Notes under the pieces: generated by a model
The model's database searches: none
Seen by the model: the letters and a program-made list of their open reading frames with translations, nothing else
Told to the model about the DNA's origin: nothing
From: Curtobacterium sp. UCD-KPL2560
GTDB lineage: Bacteria; Actinomycetota; Actinomycetes; Actinomycetales; Microbacteriaceae
Assembly (NCBI RefSeq): GCF_001705035.1
Contig: NZ_MCIG01000028.1
Coordinates: forward strand, 1 to 34,842
DNA: 34,842 nt
Direction: 5' to 3'
Shown: positions 1 to 8,135 of the stretch, in pieces
Layout of the letters: each line of letters begins with the position of its first letter
Numbering within the stretch: the stretch's first letter is position 1
Translations under genes and position numbers: made by a program

Positions 1-196
1 GCCGGGAAGCCTACCGGCCCGCCGGGGGTCGCCGGGGGCGACCGCGTCACGGACGGGAGGCGCGTGCCGGGCCCACCCCGTCCCTCCCGTCGTCCCCGTG
101 GGGCGGACGGGAGGCGCGTGGCGGGCCCGCGCCGCGCCTCCCGTCCGTGACGCGGTCGCCCCCGGCGACCCCCGGCGGGCCGGTAGGCTTCCCGGC
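1..196. repeat. Perfect 64-bp inverted repeat ending at a start codon
   Basis: Bases 1-64 are the exact reverse complement of 133-196, with a 68-bp spacer. The right arm carries the -10 hexamer TAGGCT of the following ClC gene and stops at the base before its ATG. The left arm therefore carries a mirrored TAGGCT on the minus strand (8-13), pointing out of the window. The motif GGACGGGAGGCGCG occurs at 51-64 and 105-118 and inverted at 133-146. Whether this is genomic or an assembly end effect cannot be told from this window. Confidence 0.9.
184..189 (+). promoter_or_regulatory. -10 element, leaderless ClC gene
   Basis: TAGGCT lies 7 nt before the ATG at 197, leaving no room for a ribosome binding site. 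A transcript starting at the ATG is inferred. Confidence 0.55.
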
Positions 197-1492
197 ATGC
201 CGCAGACCGGAACCGCGACACGCACGTCCACGCCGGTCTGGGCCGTCAAGCTCGCGGTGGTGACCGCCCTCGTCGGCCTGGCGGGCGGCGTCGCCGGCAT
301 CACGGTCTGGCTGGCGCTGCAGCTCATCCAGTTCGTCGCGTTCGGGTACCCGTTCGGCGGACACCTCGAGGCGGCCGATGCGCCGTCCGGGTGGAACCGG
401 TTCCTCGCGCTCGCCGCCGCCGGTGTCCTCACAGGCGTGGCCTGGTGGGCGCTCCGGCGCTGGGGGCGACCGGTCGTCTCCGTGCCCGCCGCCGTGGGCG
501 GGAAGCGGATGCCGGCGCTGGCGACCCTCGCGAACGCGGGGGTGCAGATCCTCGCGGTCGGGCTCGGCGCCTCGATCGGCAAGGAGGTCGCCCCGCGCGA
601 GGTCGGGGCGTGGCTCGCCCAGGTCGTCACCGTCAAGGCCGGGCTGACCGACCGCGAGCGGAAGATCCTCGTCGCGTGCGGTGCCGCGGCCGGTCTCGCC
701 GCCGTCTACGACGTCCCGCTCGGCGGCGCGCTCTTCGCGGTCGAGGTGCTGCTCGGCGAGCTCACCTTCGCCACCGCGCTGCCCGCCTTCGCCACGAGCG
801 CGATCGCCGCGGTGACCGCCCGCCTCGTGATCCCCGACGAGGTGCTCTACCACGTGCCGGCCACGCACCTGTCGCCGTCGCTGCTCGTGTGGGCGGTGGT
901 CGTCGGCCCGCTCCTGGGCTTCGCCGGGGTCGGGTTCGTGAAGCTCACGAACCGGTTGCAGGCGACCGCGCCGAAGGGGTGGCACCTGCTCGTCGTGCTG
1001 CCGGTCGTCTTCGCGATGGTCGGCCTCATCGCCGTGCCGTTCCCCGACATCCTCGGCAACGGACGCGCGCTCGGGCTCGTCGCGATGAACGCGACGACGA
1101 GTGCGCCCGACTTCGCCGGGGTCGGCCCGATCGTGTTCCTGCTCCTCCTCGCCGTGCTCCGCACCATCACGACGTCGGCGACGATCGGCGCCGGTGCCGT
1201 GGGCGGCACGCTCACCCCGTCGATCGCGATCGGCTCGGCGGTCGGTGCGGCCCTCGGCGGTGCGTGGGTGCTGCTCTGGCCCGCGGACGGTTCGACGCTC
1301 GTGTCCTTCGCGTTCGTCGGGGCGGCGGCGTTCCTCGCAACGACCATGCGGGCGCCCTTCACCGCGCTCGTGCTCGTCGTCGAGTTCACCCAGGAGGGCA
1401 CGGACGTCCTCGTGCCGTCCATGCTCGCGGTCGCCGGCTCGGTCGCGGTCGGGTACCTGCTCGCCCGCCGGCGCAGCGCGCAGATGACTTGA
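197..1492 (+). CDS. ClC-family chloride channel or H+/Cl- antiporter
   Basis: A 431-residue hydrophobic protein with about ten membrane segments and no CBS domains, fitting a short bacterial voltage-gated chloride channel/ClC antiporter in the plasma membrane. The anion-pathway motif reads GKEVAPREVG near residue 130, where most family members have G(K/R)EGP; the gating glutamate (E130) is kept. The usual GSGIP loop is replaced by GGKRMPAL, and the late GxFxP-like loop reads GGTLTPS. These departures suggest a divergent subgroup, so ion selectivity is uncertain. The ATG at 197 is chosen because the hydrophobic domain begins soon after it and a -10 hexamer sits 7 nt upstream; a longer reading from 98 would run through the inverted repeat. 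Confidence 0.85.
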   Translation: MPQTGTATRTSTPVWAVKLAVVTALVGLAGGVAGITVWLALQLIQFVAFGYPFGGHLEAADAPSGWNRFLALAAAGVLTGVAWWALRRWGRPVVSVPAAVGGKRMPALATLANAGVQILAVGLGASIGKEVAPREVGAWLAQVVTVKAGLTDRERKILVACGAAAGLAAVYDVPLGGALFAVEVLLGELTFATALPAFATSAIAAVTARLVIPDEVLYHVPATHLSPSLLVWAVVVGPLLGFAGVGFVKLTNRLQATAPKGWHLLVVLPVVFAMVGLIAVPFPDILGNGRALGLVAMNATTSAPDFAGVGPIVFLLLLAVLRTITTSATIGAGAVGGTLTPSIAIGSAVGAALGGAWVLLWPADGSTLVSFAFVGAAAFLATTMRAPFTALVLVVEFTQEGTDVLVPSMLAVAGSVAVGYLLARRRSAQMT

Positions 1493-1515
1493 CGCTCCGT
1501 GGTGCGGGACCGCCG

Positions 1516-1627
1516 GACGTCGCGGGGGCGGTCGGCCCGACGCGGGCGTCGTGGGTCGGTCGGCCCGACGCGGTCGTCGTGGGGCCGCTCTGTCCGACGC
1601 GGACGTCGCGGGGGCGGTCGGCCTAGC
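1516..1627. repeat. Tandem repeat, about 29 bp, four copies
   Basis: Units 1516-1544, 1545-1572, 1573-1601 and 1602-1627 share the pattern g(g/a)cgtcg(c/t)ggg..cggtcggcccgacgcg with a few differences. The last unit is truncated and runs into the -10 hexamer of the next gene. The rest of the 1493-1678 gap holds only this promoter and leader. Confidence 0.75.
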
Positions 1628-1629
1628 AT
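1624..1629 (+). promoter_or_regulatory. -10 element of the antitoxin-like gene
   Basis: TAGCAT at the end of the tandem repeat implies a start near 1636 and a leader of about 43 nt, which contains the strong Shine-Dalgarno GAGGAGG at 1667-1673. Confidence 0.45.
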
Positions 1630-1678
1630 CGGCGACAGCGCGGGGTGCACCGCTCCGCCGCACGACGAGGAGGGCACG

Positions 1679-1891
1679 ATGGCCGGGTTCGACGACATCA
1701 CCAAGAAGGCACAGCAGTTCCTGCAGGACGGCAAGGTGCAGGACGCCCTGAAGAGCGAGAAGGCCGAGGGCATCAGCGACAAGGTACTCGACGGGGTCGC
1801 CGACGCGGTCAAGAAGGCCACCGGGGGCAAGTACGACGACAAGATCGACGGCGCCCGCGACACCGCGGACGAGCACATCGGCAACCAGTAG
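1679..1891 (+). CDS. MT0933/Rv0909-like small antitoxin-family protein
   Basis: A 70-residue, highly charged protein with two amphipathic segments: FDDITKKAQQFLQDGK, then a lysine/aspartate-rich helix ending in DTADEHIG. This is the pattern of the actinobacterial MT0933-like (Rv0909) antitoxin family. In Mycobacterium tuberculosis the cognate toxin is reported to be a SRPBCC-fold protein in the adjacent gene. No such gene is adjacent here, although an SRPBCC gene lies about 1.9 kb downstream on the other strand. It may act alone as a stress-linked protein. The ATG follows GAGGAGG by 5 nt. Family assignment is fairly firm; an antitoxin role is not shown. Confidence 0.75.
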   Translation: MAGFDDITKKAQQFLQDGKVQDALKSEKAEGISDKVLDGVADAVKKATGGKYDDKIDGARDTADEHIGNQ

Positions 1892-3770
<1,879 letters not shown>

Positions 3771-3774
<4 letters not shown>

Positions 3775-3791
3775 CGCCGGCCCGCCGTCAG
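3771..3791. terminator. Short hairpin spanning two convergent stop codons
   Basis: CTGACG (3771-3776) pairs with CGTCAG (3786-3791) around a 9-nt loop. The stem contains the stop of sufU (+) and of the SRPBCC gene (-), so it could act on both strands. Confidence 0.35.
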
Positions 3792-4264
3792 GCGTCGATC
3801 GCGGCGAGCACGACGGGGTCCACGCAGCCCGCGGCGAACCCCCGGATCCGGCGGTCGATGTCCCGCTGCAGCACGACCGTGCCGATCCGTTCGGCGATCG
3901 GCGCGAGCCAGGCCGGGCGGCACGTGAAGTTGTAGCGCCAGACCGCGAGCGTGTGGTCCGGCCGGTCGGGGACGGGGGTGAAGCGCCAGCCGCCGCCCAT
4001 CTTCTCGAAGAACCACGAGCCCTTCGTCATCTTCATCCCGACGTTCGACGGCGGGTTGTACGACACGTACTCGCTCTCCATCGCGAGCCCGAACCGCTGC
4101 ACCGTGTACGTCCGGACACCCTTCGCGGGCACGGTCGCGTCGATCAGGTGCTGGCGGCGGATGAACGGGTCCCAGCGCTTCCGGGTCGCGCCCTGGGTCT
4201 GCGACACCGCGAACGCGACCTCGACCGGGACGGGGACGGTGACGCGCGACTCGACGACGGGCAT
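3788..4264 (-). CDS. SRPBCC-fold (START/polyketide cyclase-like) protein
   Basis: A 158-residue protein starting with the classic SRPBCC opening beta strand and helix (VESRVTVPVPVEVAFAVSQ), followed by alternating strands and a long C-terminal helix ending in GFAAG. The fold binds a hydrophobic ligand in a cavity; the ligand cannot be read from sequence. There is no signal peptide or membrane segment. The ATG at 4264 is chosen because CACGAT sits 6 nt upstream; a longer reading from 4336 would run into the promoter region of the divergent monooxygenase. MT0933-type antitoxins are linked to SRPBCC toxins in mycobacteria, so a distant link to the gene at 1679 is possible but unsupported by adjacency. 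Confidence 0.8.
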   Translation of the reverse strand: MPVVESRVTVPVPVEVAFAVSQTQGATRKRWDPFIRRQHLIDATVPAKGVRTYTVQRFGLAMESEYVSYNPPSNVGMKMTKGSWFFEKMGGGWRFTPVPDRPDHTLAVWRYNFTCRPAWLAPIAERIGTVVLQRDIDRRIRGFAAGCVDPVVLAAIDA

Positions 4265-4270
4265 GTCGCC

Positions 4271-4276
4271 ATCGTG
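4271..4276 (-). promoter_or_regulatory. -10 element, leaderless SRPBCC gene
   Basis: CACGAT on the minus strand lies 6 nt before the ATG at 4264. Confidence 0.5.
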
Positions 4277-4331
4277 CCAGGTCGGGTCCGGCGCCGGTCG
4301 TGTCACACGGCGTCGCGGTGCGTCACGGATC

Positions 4332-4346
4332 GTCACCGTCCGTGAC
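4332..4346. promoter_or_regulatory. Candidate operator GTCAC-N5-GTGAC
   Basis: A perfect 5+5 inverted repeat centred about 39 bp upstream of the predicted start of the monooxygenase mRNA, where a regulator would meet the -35 region. Further GTCAC half-sites lie at 4302-4306 and 4322-4326. The binding protein is unknown. Confidence 0.35.
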
Positions 4347-4365
4347 CGGACCGTCCCGGGCGTCG

Positions 4366-4371
4366 TACGGT
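4366..4371 (+). promoter_or_regulatory. -10 element, leaderless monooxygenase gene
   Basis: TACGGT lies 6 nt before the GTG at 4378. Confidence 0.6.
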
Positions 4372-4377
4372 CGCGGC

Positions 4378-5784
4378 GTGACCCCGACGAACGAGCCCGC
4401 GCCCCGGCAGATCCGCTTCAACGCGTTCGACATGAACTGCGTCGCGCACCAGTCCTCCGGGCTGTGGCGCCACCCCCGCGACCGCTCCCGCAGCTACCGG
4501 GACCTGTCGTACTGGACGGACCTGGCCCGCACGCTCGAGGCCGGGGCCTTCGACGGGATCTTCATCGCCGACGTGCTCGGGACCTACGACGTGTACGGCG
4601 GCTCGAACGAGGCCGCGCTGCGGACCGGGTCCCAGGTGCCGGTGAACGACCCGATCCTGCTGGTGTCCGCGATGGCCTCGGTCACCGAGCACCTCGGCTT
4701 CGGCATCACCGCGGGCACCGCCTACGAGCACCCGTACCCGTTCGCGCGCCGTGTGTCGACGCTCGACCACCTGACGAAGGGCCGCGTCGGCTGGAACGTC
4801 GTCACGGGTTACCTGCCGAGCGCCGCACGGAACATGGGGCAGACGGACCAGCTCAGCCACGACGACCGCTACGACGTCGCGGACGAGTACCTCGAGGTCC
4901 TCTACAAGCTGTGGGAGGGGTCGTGGGAGGACGACGCCGTGGTCGAGGACCGCGCGTCCGGCGTCTTCACCGACCCGGCGAAGGTGCACCCGATCGAGCA
5001 CCACGGCCGGCACTTCGACGTCCCGGGCATCCACCTGTCCGAGCCGTCGGTGCAGCGCACCCCGGTGATCTACCAGGCGGGCGCATCGCCGCGCGGCATC
5101 GCGTTCGCTGCCGACCACGCCGAGGCGATCTTCGTCGGGGCGCCGACGCTGCCGCAGCTCGCCGCGACCGTGCGCAGGATCCGGGACGCGCTCGAGGCCG
5201 CCGGGCGCGACCGGTACGCCGCGAAGATCTACACACTCCTGACCGTGATCACCGACGCGACCGACGAGGCCGCCCAGGCGAAGTACGAGGACTACCTGTC
5301 GTACGCCTCCGAGCTCGGCGCGCTCGTGCTCAACTCCGGCTGGATGGGCGTCGACCTGTCGCAGTGGGACCTCGACGAGCCGCTCGGCGACGTCGAGTCG
5401 AACGCGATCCAGTCCGCGGCGGCGAACATCTCCGCCGCCACGGGCGAGGACGGCACCGCGTGGACGATCCGCGACCTCGCCCGGCACACCGCGATCGGTG
5501 GGCTCGGCCCGGTGGCCGTCGGCGGGGGAGCGACCATCGCCGAGCAGTTGCTCGACATCCAGGCGCAGACCGACGTCGACGGGTTCAACCTGGCCTACGC
5601 GGTGACCCCGGGCACGTGGGAGGACGTCATCGAGTTCGTCGTCCCGGAGCTCCGCGCACGCGGCGCCTACCCCGAGGGCTACACGCCGGGGTCGCTCCGG
5701 CACAAGCTGCACGGCCGCGGGGACCGGCTGCCCGAGGAGCACCGGGGTGCCGGGTACCGCGTCGGCGCCCGCGCGACCACCTGA
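4378..5784 (+). CDS. Flavin-dependent monooxygenase, NtaA/SnaA/DszA family
   Basis: A 468-residue protein of the bacterial luciferase-like (LLM) class. It opens with the family hallmark of a strand leading to FNAFDMNC, then WTDLARTLEAGAFDGIFIADVLGTYDVYGG, and carries GRVGWNVVTGYLPSAARNMG, the conserved segment of the NtaA/SnaA/SoxA/DszA group. These two-component enzymes use reduced FMN from a separate reductase and O2 to oxidise organosulfur compounds, chelators or xenobiotics; the substrate cannot be told here. No reductase or transporter gene is adjacent. Start GTG 4378 is fixed by the hexamer TACGGT 6 nt upstream; a longer reading from 4300 would cover that promoter. Confidence 0.88.
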   Translation: MTPTNEPAPRQIRFNAFDMNCVAHQSSGLWRHPRDRSRSYRDLSYWTDLARTLEAGAFDGIFIADVLGTYDVYGGSNEAALRTGSQVPVNDPILLVSAMASVTEHLGFGITAGTAYEHPYPFARRVSTLDHLTKGRVGWNVVTGYLPSAARNMGQTDQLSHDDRYDVADEYLEVLYKLWEGSWEDDAVVEDRASGVFTDPAKVHPIEHHGRHFDVPGIHLSEPSVQRTPVIYQAGASPRGIAFAADHAEAIFVGAPTLPQLAATVRRIRDALEAAGRDRYAAKIYTLLTVITDATDEAAQAKYEDYLSYASELGALVLNSGWMGVDLSQWDLDEPLGDVESNAIQSAAANISAATGEDGTAWTIRDLARHTAIGGLGPVAVGGGATIAEQLLDIQAQTDVDGFNLAYAVTPGTWEDVIEFVVPELRARGAYPEGYTPGSLRHKLHGRGDRLPEEHRGAGYRVGARATT

Positions 5785-5808
5785 CCCGGTCGGCGGGGCG
5801 GCCCGGCG

Positions 5809-5814
5809 TAGGGT
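5809..5814 (+). promoter_or_regulatory. -10 element, leaderless acetyltransferase gene
   Basis: TAGGGT lies 6 nt before the GTG at 5821. Confidence 0.6.
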
Positions 5815-5820
5815 GGAACG

Positions 5821-6354
5821 GTGATCGGGTCGTCCTTCGTCGTGCGGACCGCGGACGACGAGACGACCGCGGTGGCCTGCACCGAGCTCTGGGTCGCCGC
5901 CGTGGCAGCACGGGACGGGCAACCGCCGTCGGACGCGGTGCGGGAGCGTGCCCGCGACAAGTTCGCCGCGGACCGCGTCGCCCTGGTCGTCGCCGACGCG
6001 GGCCCGCGCCCCGACGGCACCCGTGACGGCACGGCGCCGGTCGCTGGCTTCGTCCTCGTGTCGGCCCCCGGTACCGGTGGCGGCCCGGCGAGCGACGCCG
6101 CGTACCTCAGCCTGCTCGCCGTCGCGCCGCACGCGCAGGGGCACGGCCTCGGCCGACGCCTGCTCGCCGCCGCCGTCGAGGCAGCCGCAGCGGCCGGCCA
6201 CGACCGCTGCGAGCTGCACGCCCTCGACGACAACGCCCCCGCGGTCGCGCTCTACCGCAGCGCCGGGTTCGCGCCCGTCGGCCCGCCGTTCCCGCACCCC
6301 CTGAGCGGCCGTCCGACCCGGGTCTGGCGGACCGGACCCGAGCCGGTCAGGTAA
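5821..6354 (+). CDS. GNAT-family N-acetyltransferase
   Basis: A 177-residue protein with the acetyl-CoA pyrophosphate loop QGHGLGRRLL (motif A, about residues 108-117) preceded by the strand YLSLLAVAPHA, then motif B ending in ALYRSAGFAPVG. The N-terminal half is short and variable, so the acceptor is unknown. Its stop codon lies inside the iron box of the next gene. The GTG start is supported by the hexamer TAGGGT 6 nt upstream. Confidence 0.87.
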   Translation: MIGSSFVVRTADDETTAVACTELWVAAVAARDGQPPSDAVRERARDKFAADRVALVVADAGPRPDGTRDGTAPVAGFVLVSAPGTGGGPASDAAYLSLLAVAPHAQGHGLGRRLLAAAVEAAAAAGHDRCELHALDDNAPAVALYRSAGFAPVGPPFPHPLSGRPTRVWRTGPEPVR

Positions 6355-6365
6355 GGCGAACCTCA
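6347..6365 (+). promoter_or_regulatory. DtxR/IdeR iron box upstream of the VIT gene
   Basis: The 19-mer TCAGGTAAGGCGAACCTCA matches the established IdeR/DtxR consensus TTAGGTTAGGCTAACCTAA at 15 of 19 positions by direct count, and keeps the AGGT..GG..AACCT palindrome. It overlaps the stop codon of the acetyltransferase gene (6352-6354). Confidence 0.7.
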
Positions 6366-6380
6366 CCAGGAAACCCCCGG

Positions 6381-6399
6381 TCAGGGCAGCCTTCCCTTG
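6381..6399 (+). promoter_or_regulatory. Possible second, weaker iron box
   Basis: TCAGGGCAGCCTTCCCTTG matches the same consensus at 11 of 19 positions, 34 bp after the first box. It is centred about 47 bp before the predicted transcript start. Tandem upstream boxes fit the way IdeR activates storage genes in mycobacteria; this is inference. Confidence 0.35.
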
Positions 6400-6423
6400 C
6401 TGGCGCGATCCCCCGGACGGTGG

Positions 6424-6429
6424 TTCGAT
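6424..6429 (+). promoter_or_regulatory. -10 element, leaderless VIT gene
   Basis: TTCGAT lies 7 nt before the ATG at 6437, which favours that start over the ATG at 6428. Confidence 0.45.
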
Positions 6430-6436
6430 GGCCGAC

Positions 6437-7159
6437 ATGTCGACCGCAACGGACCTCTCGCTCCCCGTCTCCGAGCACGACGACGCCGCGAGCGCCGCCC
6501 GCCTCAACTGGCTCCGTGCCGGGCTGCTCGGCGCCAACGACGGCATCGTCTCGGTCGCCGCCGTCCTCGTCGGGGTCGCGGGTGCCGGGGCGAGCACCGG
6601 TCCGGTCGTCGCCGCCGGCACCGCCGCGCTCGTGGGCGGTGCCGTGTCGATGGCGCTCGGCGAGTACGTCTCGGTCAGCGGAGCGCGCGACGCGCAGCGC
6701 ACCGGCCAGGCGGCGCAGCAGGCCCAGCTCGAGGCCGACGCCGAGGACGCACCCACCCTGGCCGCGCACTACCGGTCGCTCGGCGTCGACGACTCGGTGG
6801 CCGACGCGGTGGCACGCGAACTGACGCGGCCCGAGGTCCGTCGACGTCGGGCCGCCGCCGCCCTGCGCGACGCCGAGGACGAGGTCGTCAGCCCCTGGCG
6901 TGCGGCTTGGGTCTCCGCGGCGACCTTCACGGTGGGCGCCCTGCTGCCGTTCGTCGCGCTGCTGCTCGCCCCCGAGGGCCTCCGCGTCCCCGTCACGGTC
7001 GTCGCCGTGCTCGTCGCACTCGCGGTGACCGGCACGACCGGCGCGACGCTCGGCGGCGCACGCCGCGGTCGTGCGGCCGCGCGGGTGCTCGTGGGCGGCG
7101 CGCTCGCGCTCGCCGCGACCTACGCGGCGGGCGCGCTGCTCGGGACGCACGCGTTCTGA
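6437..7159 (+). CDS. VIT1/CCC1-family iron/manganese transporter
   Basis: A 240-residue membrane protein. The first membrane pair carries GLLGANDGIVSVAAVLVGV and GGAVSMALGEYVSVSGARD, both diagnostic of the VIT/CCC1 family, including the methionine/glutamate pair in SMALGEY. Residues about 85-150 form a soluble, glutamate/aspartate-rich cytosolic arm of the kind that binds Fe2+ in plant and yeast VIT1. Three more membrane helices follow. The family moves Fe2+ or Mn2+ out of the cytosol, usually for detoxification or storage. The iron box upstream makes iron the likely substrate. An alternative ATG at 6428 is in frame, but the spacing from the -10 hexamer favours 6437. Confidence 0.88.
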   Translation: MSTATDLSLPVSEHDDAASAARLNWLRAGLLGANDGIVSVAAVLVGVAGAGASTGPVVAAGTAALVGGAVSMALGEYVSVSGARDAQRTGQAAQQAQLEADAEDAPTLAAHYRSLGVDDSVADAVARELTRPEVRRRRAAAALRDAEDEVVSPWRAAWVSAATFTVGALLPFVALLLAPEGLRVPVTVVAVLVALAVTGTTGATLGGARRGRAAARVLVGGALALAATYAAGALLGTHAF

Positions 7160-7177
7160 CGGGCGCACCCCGGAGGT

Positions 7178-7237
7178 CGGACGGGAGGCCCGGACCACCG
7201 CAGCGGACGGGCTGCGGTGATCCGGGCCTCCCGTCCG
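7178..7237. terminator. Long hairpin between convergent genes (repeat-family member)
   Basis: The 27-nt arms 7178-7204 and 7211-7237 pair with one mismatch around a 6-nt loop. The outer part is a copy of the window's palindromic repeat (CGGACGGGAGG...). It sits between the ends of the VIT (+) and VOC (-) genes and could stop transcription from both sides. Confidence 0.6.
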
Positions 7238-7327
7238 TCGGTCCGCCCCGCGAGTCGGCGCGCGTCTCGGGTGGACCGACCGCGTCCCGCCGGGCGGAGC
7301 CCGTCGCCGTCGACGGCAGGACAGGTG

Positions 7328-7885
7328 TCAGGGCGCCGGGCTGAGCAACCGGACCTGGTCGACGTCCGGCCACGGCGCCCACTTCGGGCGCGGGGCGTGC
7401 AGCAGGTACGGCTGCGGCGTCGGGTAGGTGACCAGTTCGAGCGTCGACCCCCACGGGGTGCGGGTGTACACGAAGCGGTTGCCCTCGCCGGCCTCCACGC
7501 CGCGCAGCGGTCGGGGGTCGGCGTTCCGGACGCCGCCCGCGGCCTCGACCCGTGCGAGCGCGGCGTCGAGGTCGTCGGCGTACAGGGCGAGGTGCTGCCA
7601 GCCGAGGTCGGACGGGGCCGCGGCGTCGCGCTGCTCGGGACCGGCGTACTCGAACAGCTCGAGGCCGGGACCCTCCGGGAACGCGAGCATCCGGATCGCC
7701 CCCTGCGCCATCGACGACGGGATGCCGAGGTAGCGGTGCGCCTCCGGGGTGCCGTTGACCGGTTCCCAGCGCGACCGGACGTCGTACAGGACGACGGCGT
7801 CGAAGGCCGCCACGAAGAACGCGGTCGCGGCGTCGACGTCGGGCACGGTGACGCCGACGTGGTCGATCCTGATGCCCCTGGTCAT
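7328..7885 (-). CDS. VOC-superfamily (glyoxalase/dioxygenase fold) protein
   Basis: A 185-residue protein with two beta-alpha-beta-beta-beta repeats. The first opens with RIDHVGVTVPDVDAATAFF, and the second with LGWQHLALYADDLDAALARV. Likely metal ligands are the histidines of DHVGV and WQHLAL and the glutamates of LELFEYAG and STLELVTYP. The pattern fits VOC proteins of the lactoylglutathione lyase or extradiol dioxygenase kind, but the substrate is not predictable. It stands alone with its own promoter. Confidence 0.82.
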   Translation of the reverse strand: MTRGIRIDHVGVTVPDVDAATAFFVAAFDAVVLYDVRSRWEPVNGTPEAHRYLGIPSSMAQGAIRMLAFPEGPGLELFEYAGPEQRDAAAPSDLGWQHLALYADDLDAALARVEAAGGVRNADPRPLRGVEAGEGNRFVYTRTPWGSTLELVTYPTPQPYLLHAPRPKWAPWPDVDQVRLLSPAP

Positions 7886-7891
7886 CCCCCG

Positions 7892-7897
7892 ATGATC
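7892..7897 (-). promoter_or_regulatory. -10-like element, VOC gene
   Basis: GATCAT on the minus strand lies 6 nt before the ATG at 7885. It keeps the A2 and T6 of the consensus but not T1. Confidence 0.35.
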
Positions 7898-8004
7898 CCC
7901 ACCGGGGAGCGGGACCGGACCGTCCCGGGACCCGGGTGCGCCATCGGTGCGGCAAGCCGCAGAGGCTGTGGCCCCGCTCAGGCGCGGCGGACCGGGGACC
8001 GGTC

Positions 8005-8018
8005 GGAACGGGCGTTCC
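8005..8018. promoter_or_regulatory. Candidate operator GGAACG-GG-CGTTCC
   Basis: A perfect 6+6 inverted repeat about 75 bp upstream of the predicted transcript start of the permease gene. The same half-sites recur at the internal promoter before the aminotransferase gene (12071-12100), so a common regulator of the allantoin genes is possible. Confidence 0.4.
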
Positions 8019-8080
8019 AGACCGGACGACGCGACACACGACCGTTACACGAGGGAAACGGGCGGTGTCGGGAGCCTCAA

Positions 8081-8086
8081 TAGCTT
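8081..8086 (+). promoter_or_regulatory. -10 element of the allantoin permease gene
   Basis: TAGCTT implies a leader of about 42 nt, ending in the Shine-Dalgarno GGAGG that precedes the TTG at 8136. Confidence 0.4.
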
Positions 8087-8135
8087 CGTCCTCGAGCGGG
8101 GACCCACCCCCGCCGCCACTCCCACGGAGGACGCC

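Noticed and set aside
3788-4264. Toxin of the MT0933-type pair
   Set aside because: The SRPBCC fold matches the toxin family in mycobacteria, but the gene is 1.9 kb away and on the other strand; no support beyond the fold.
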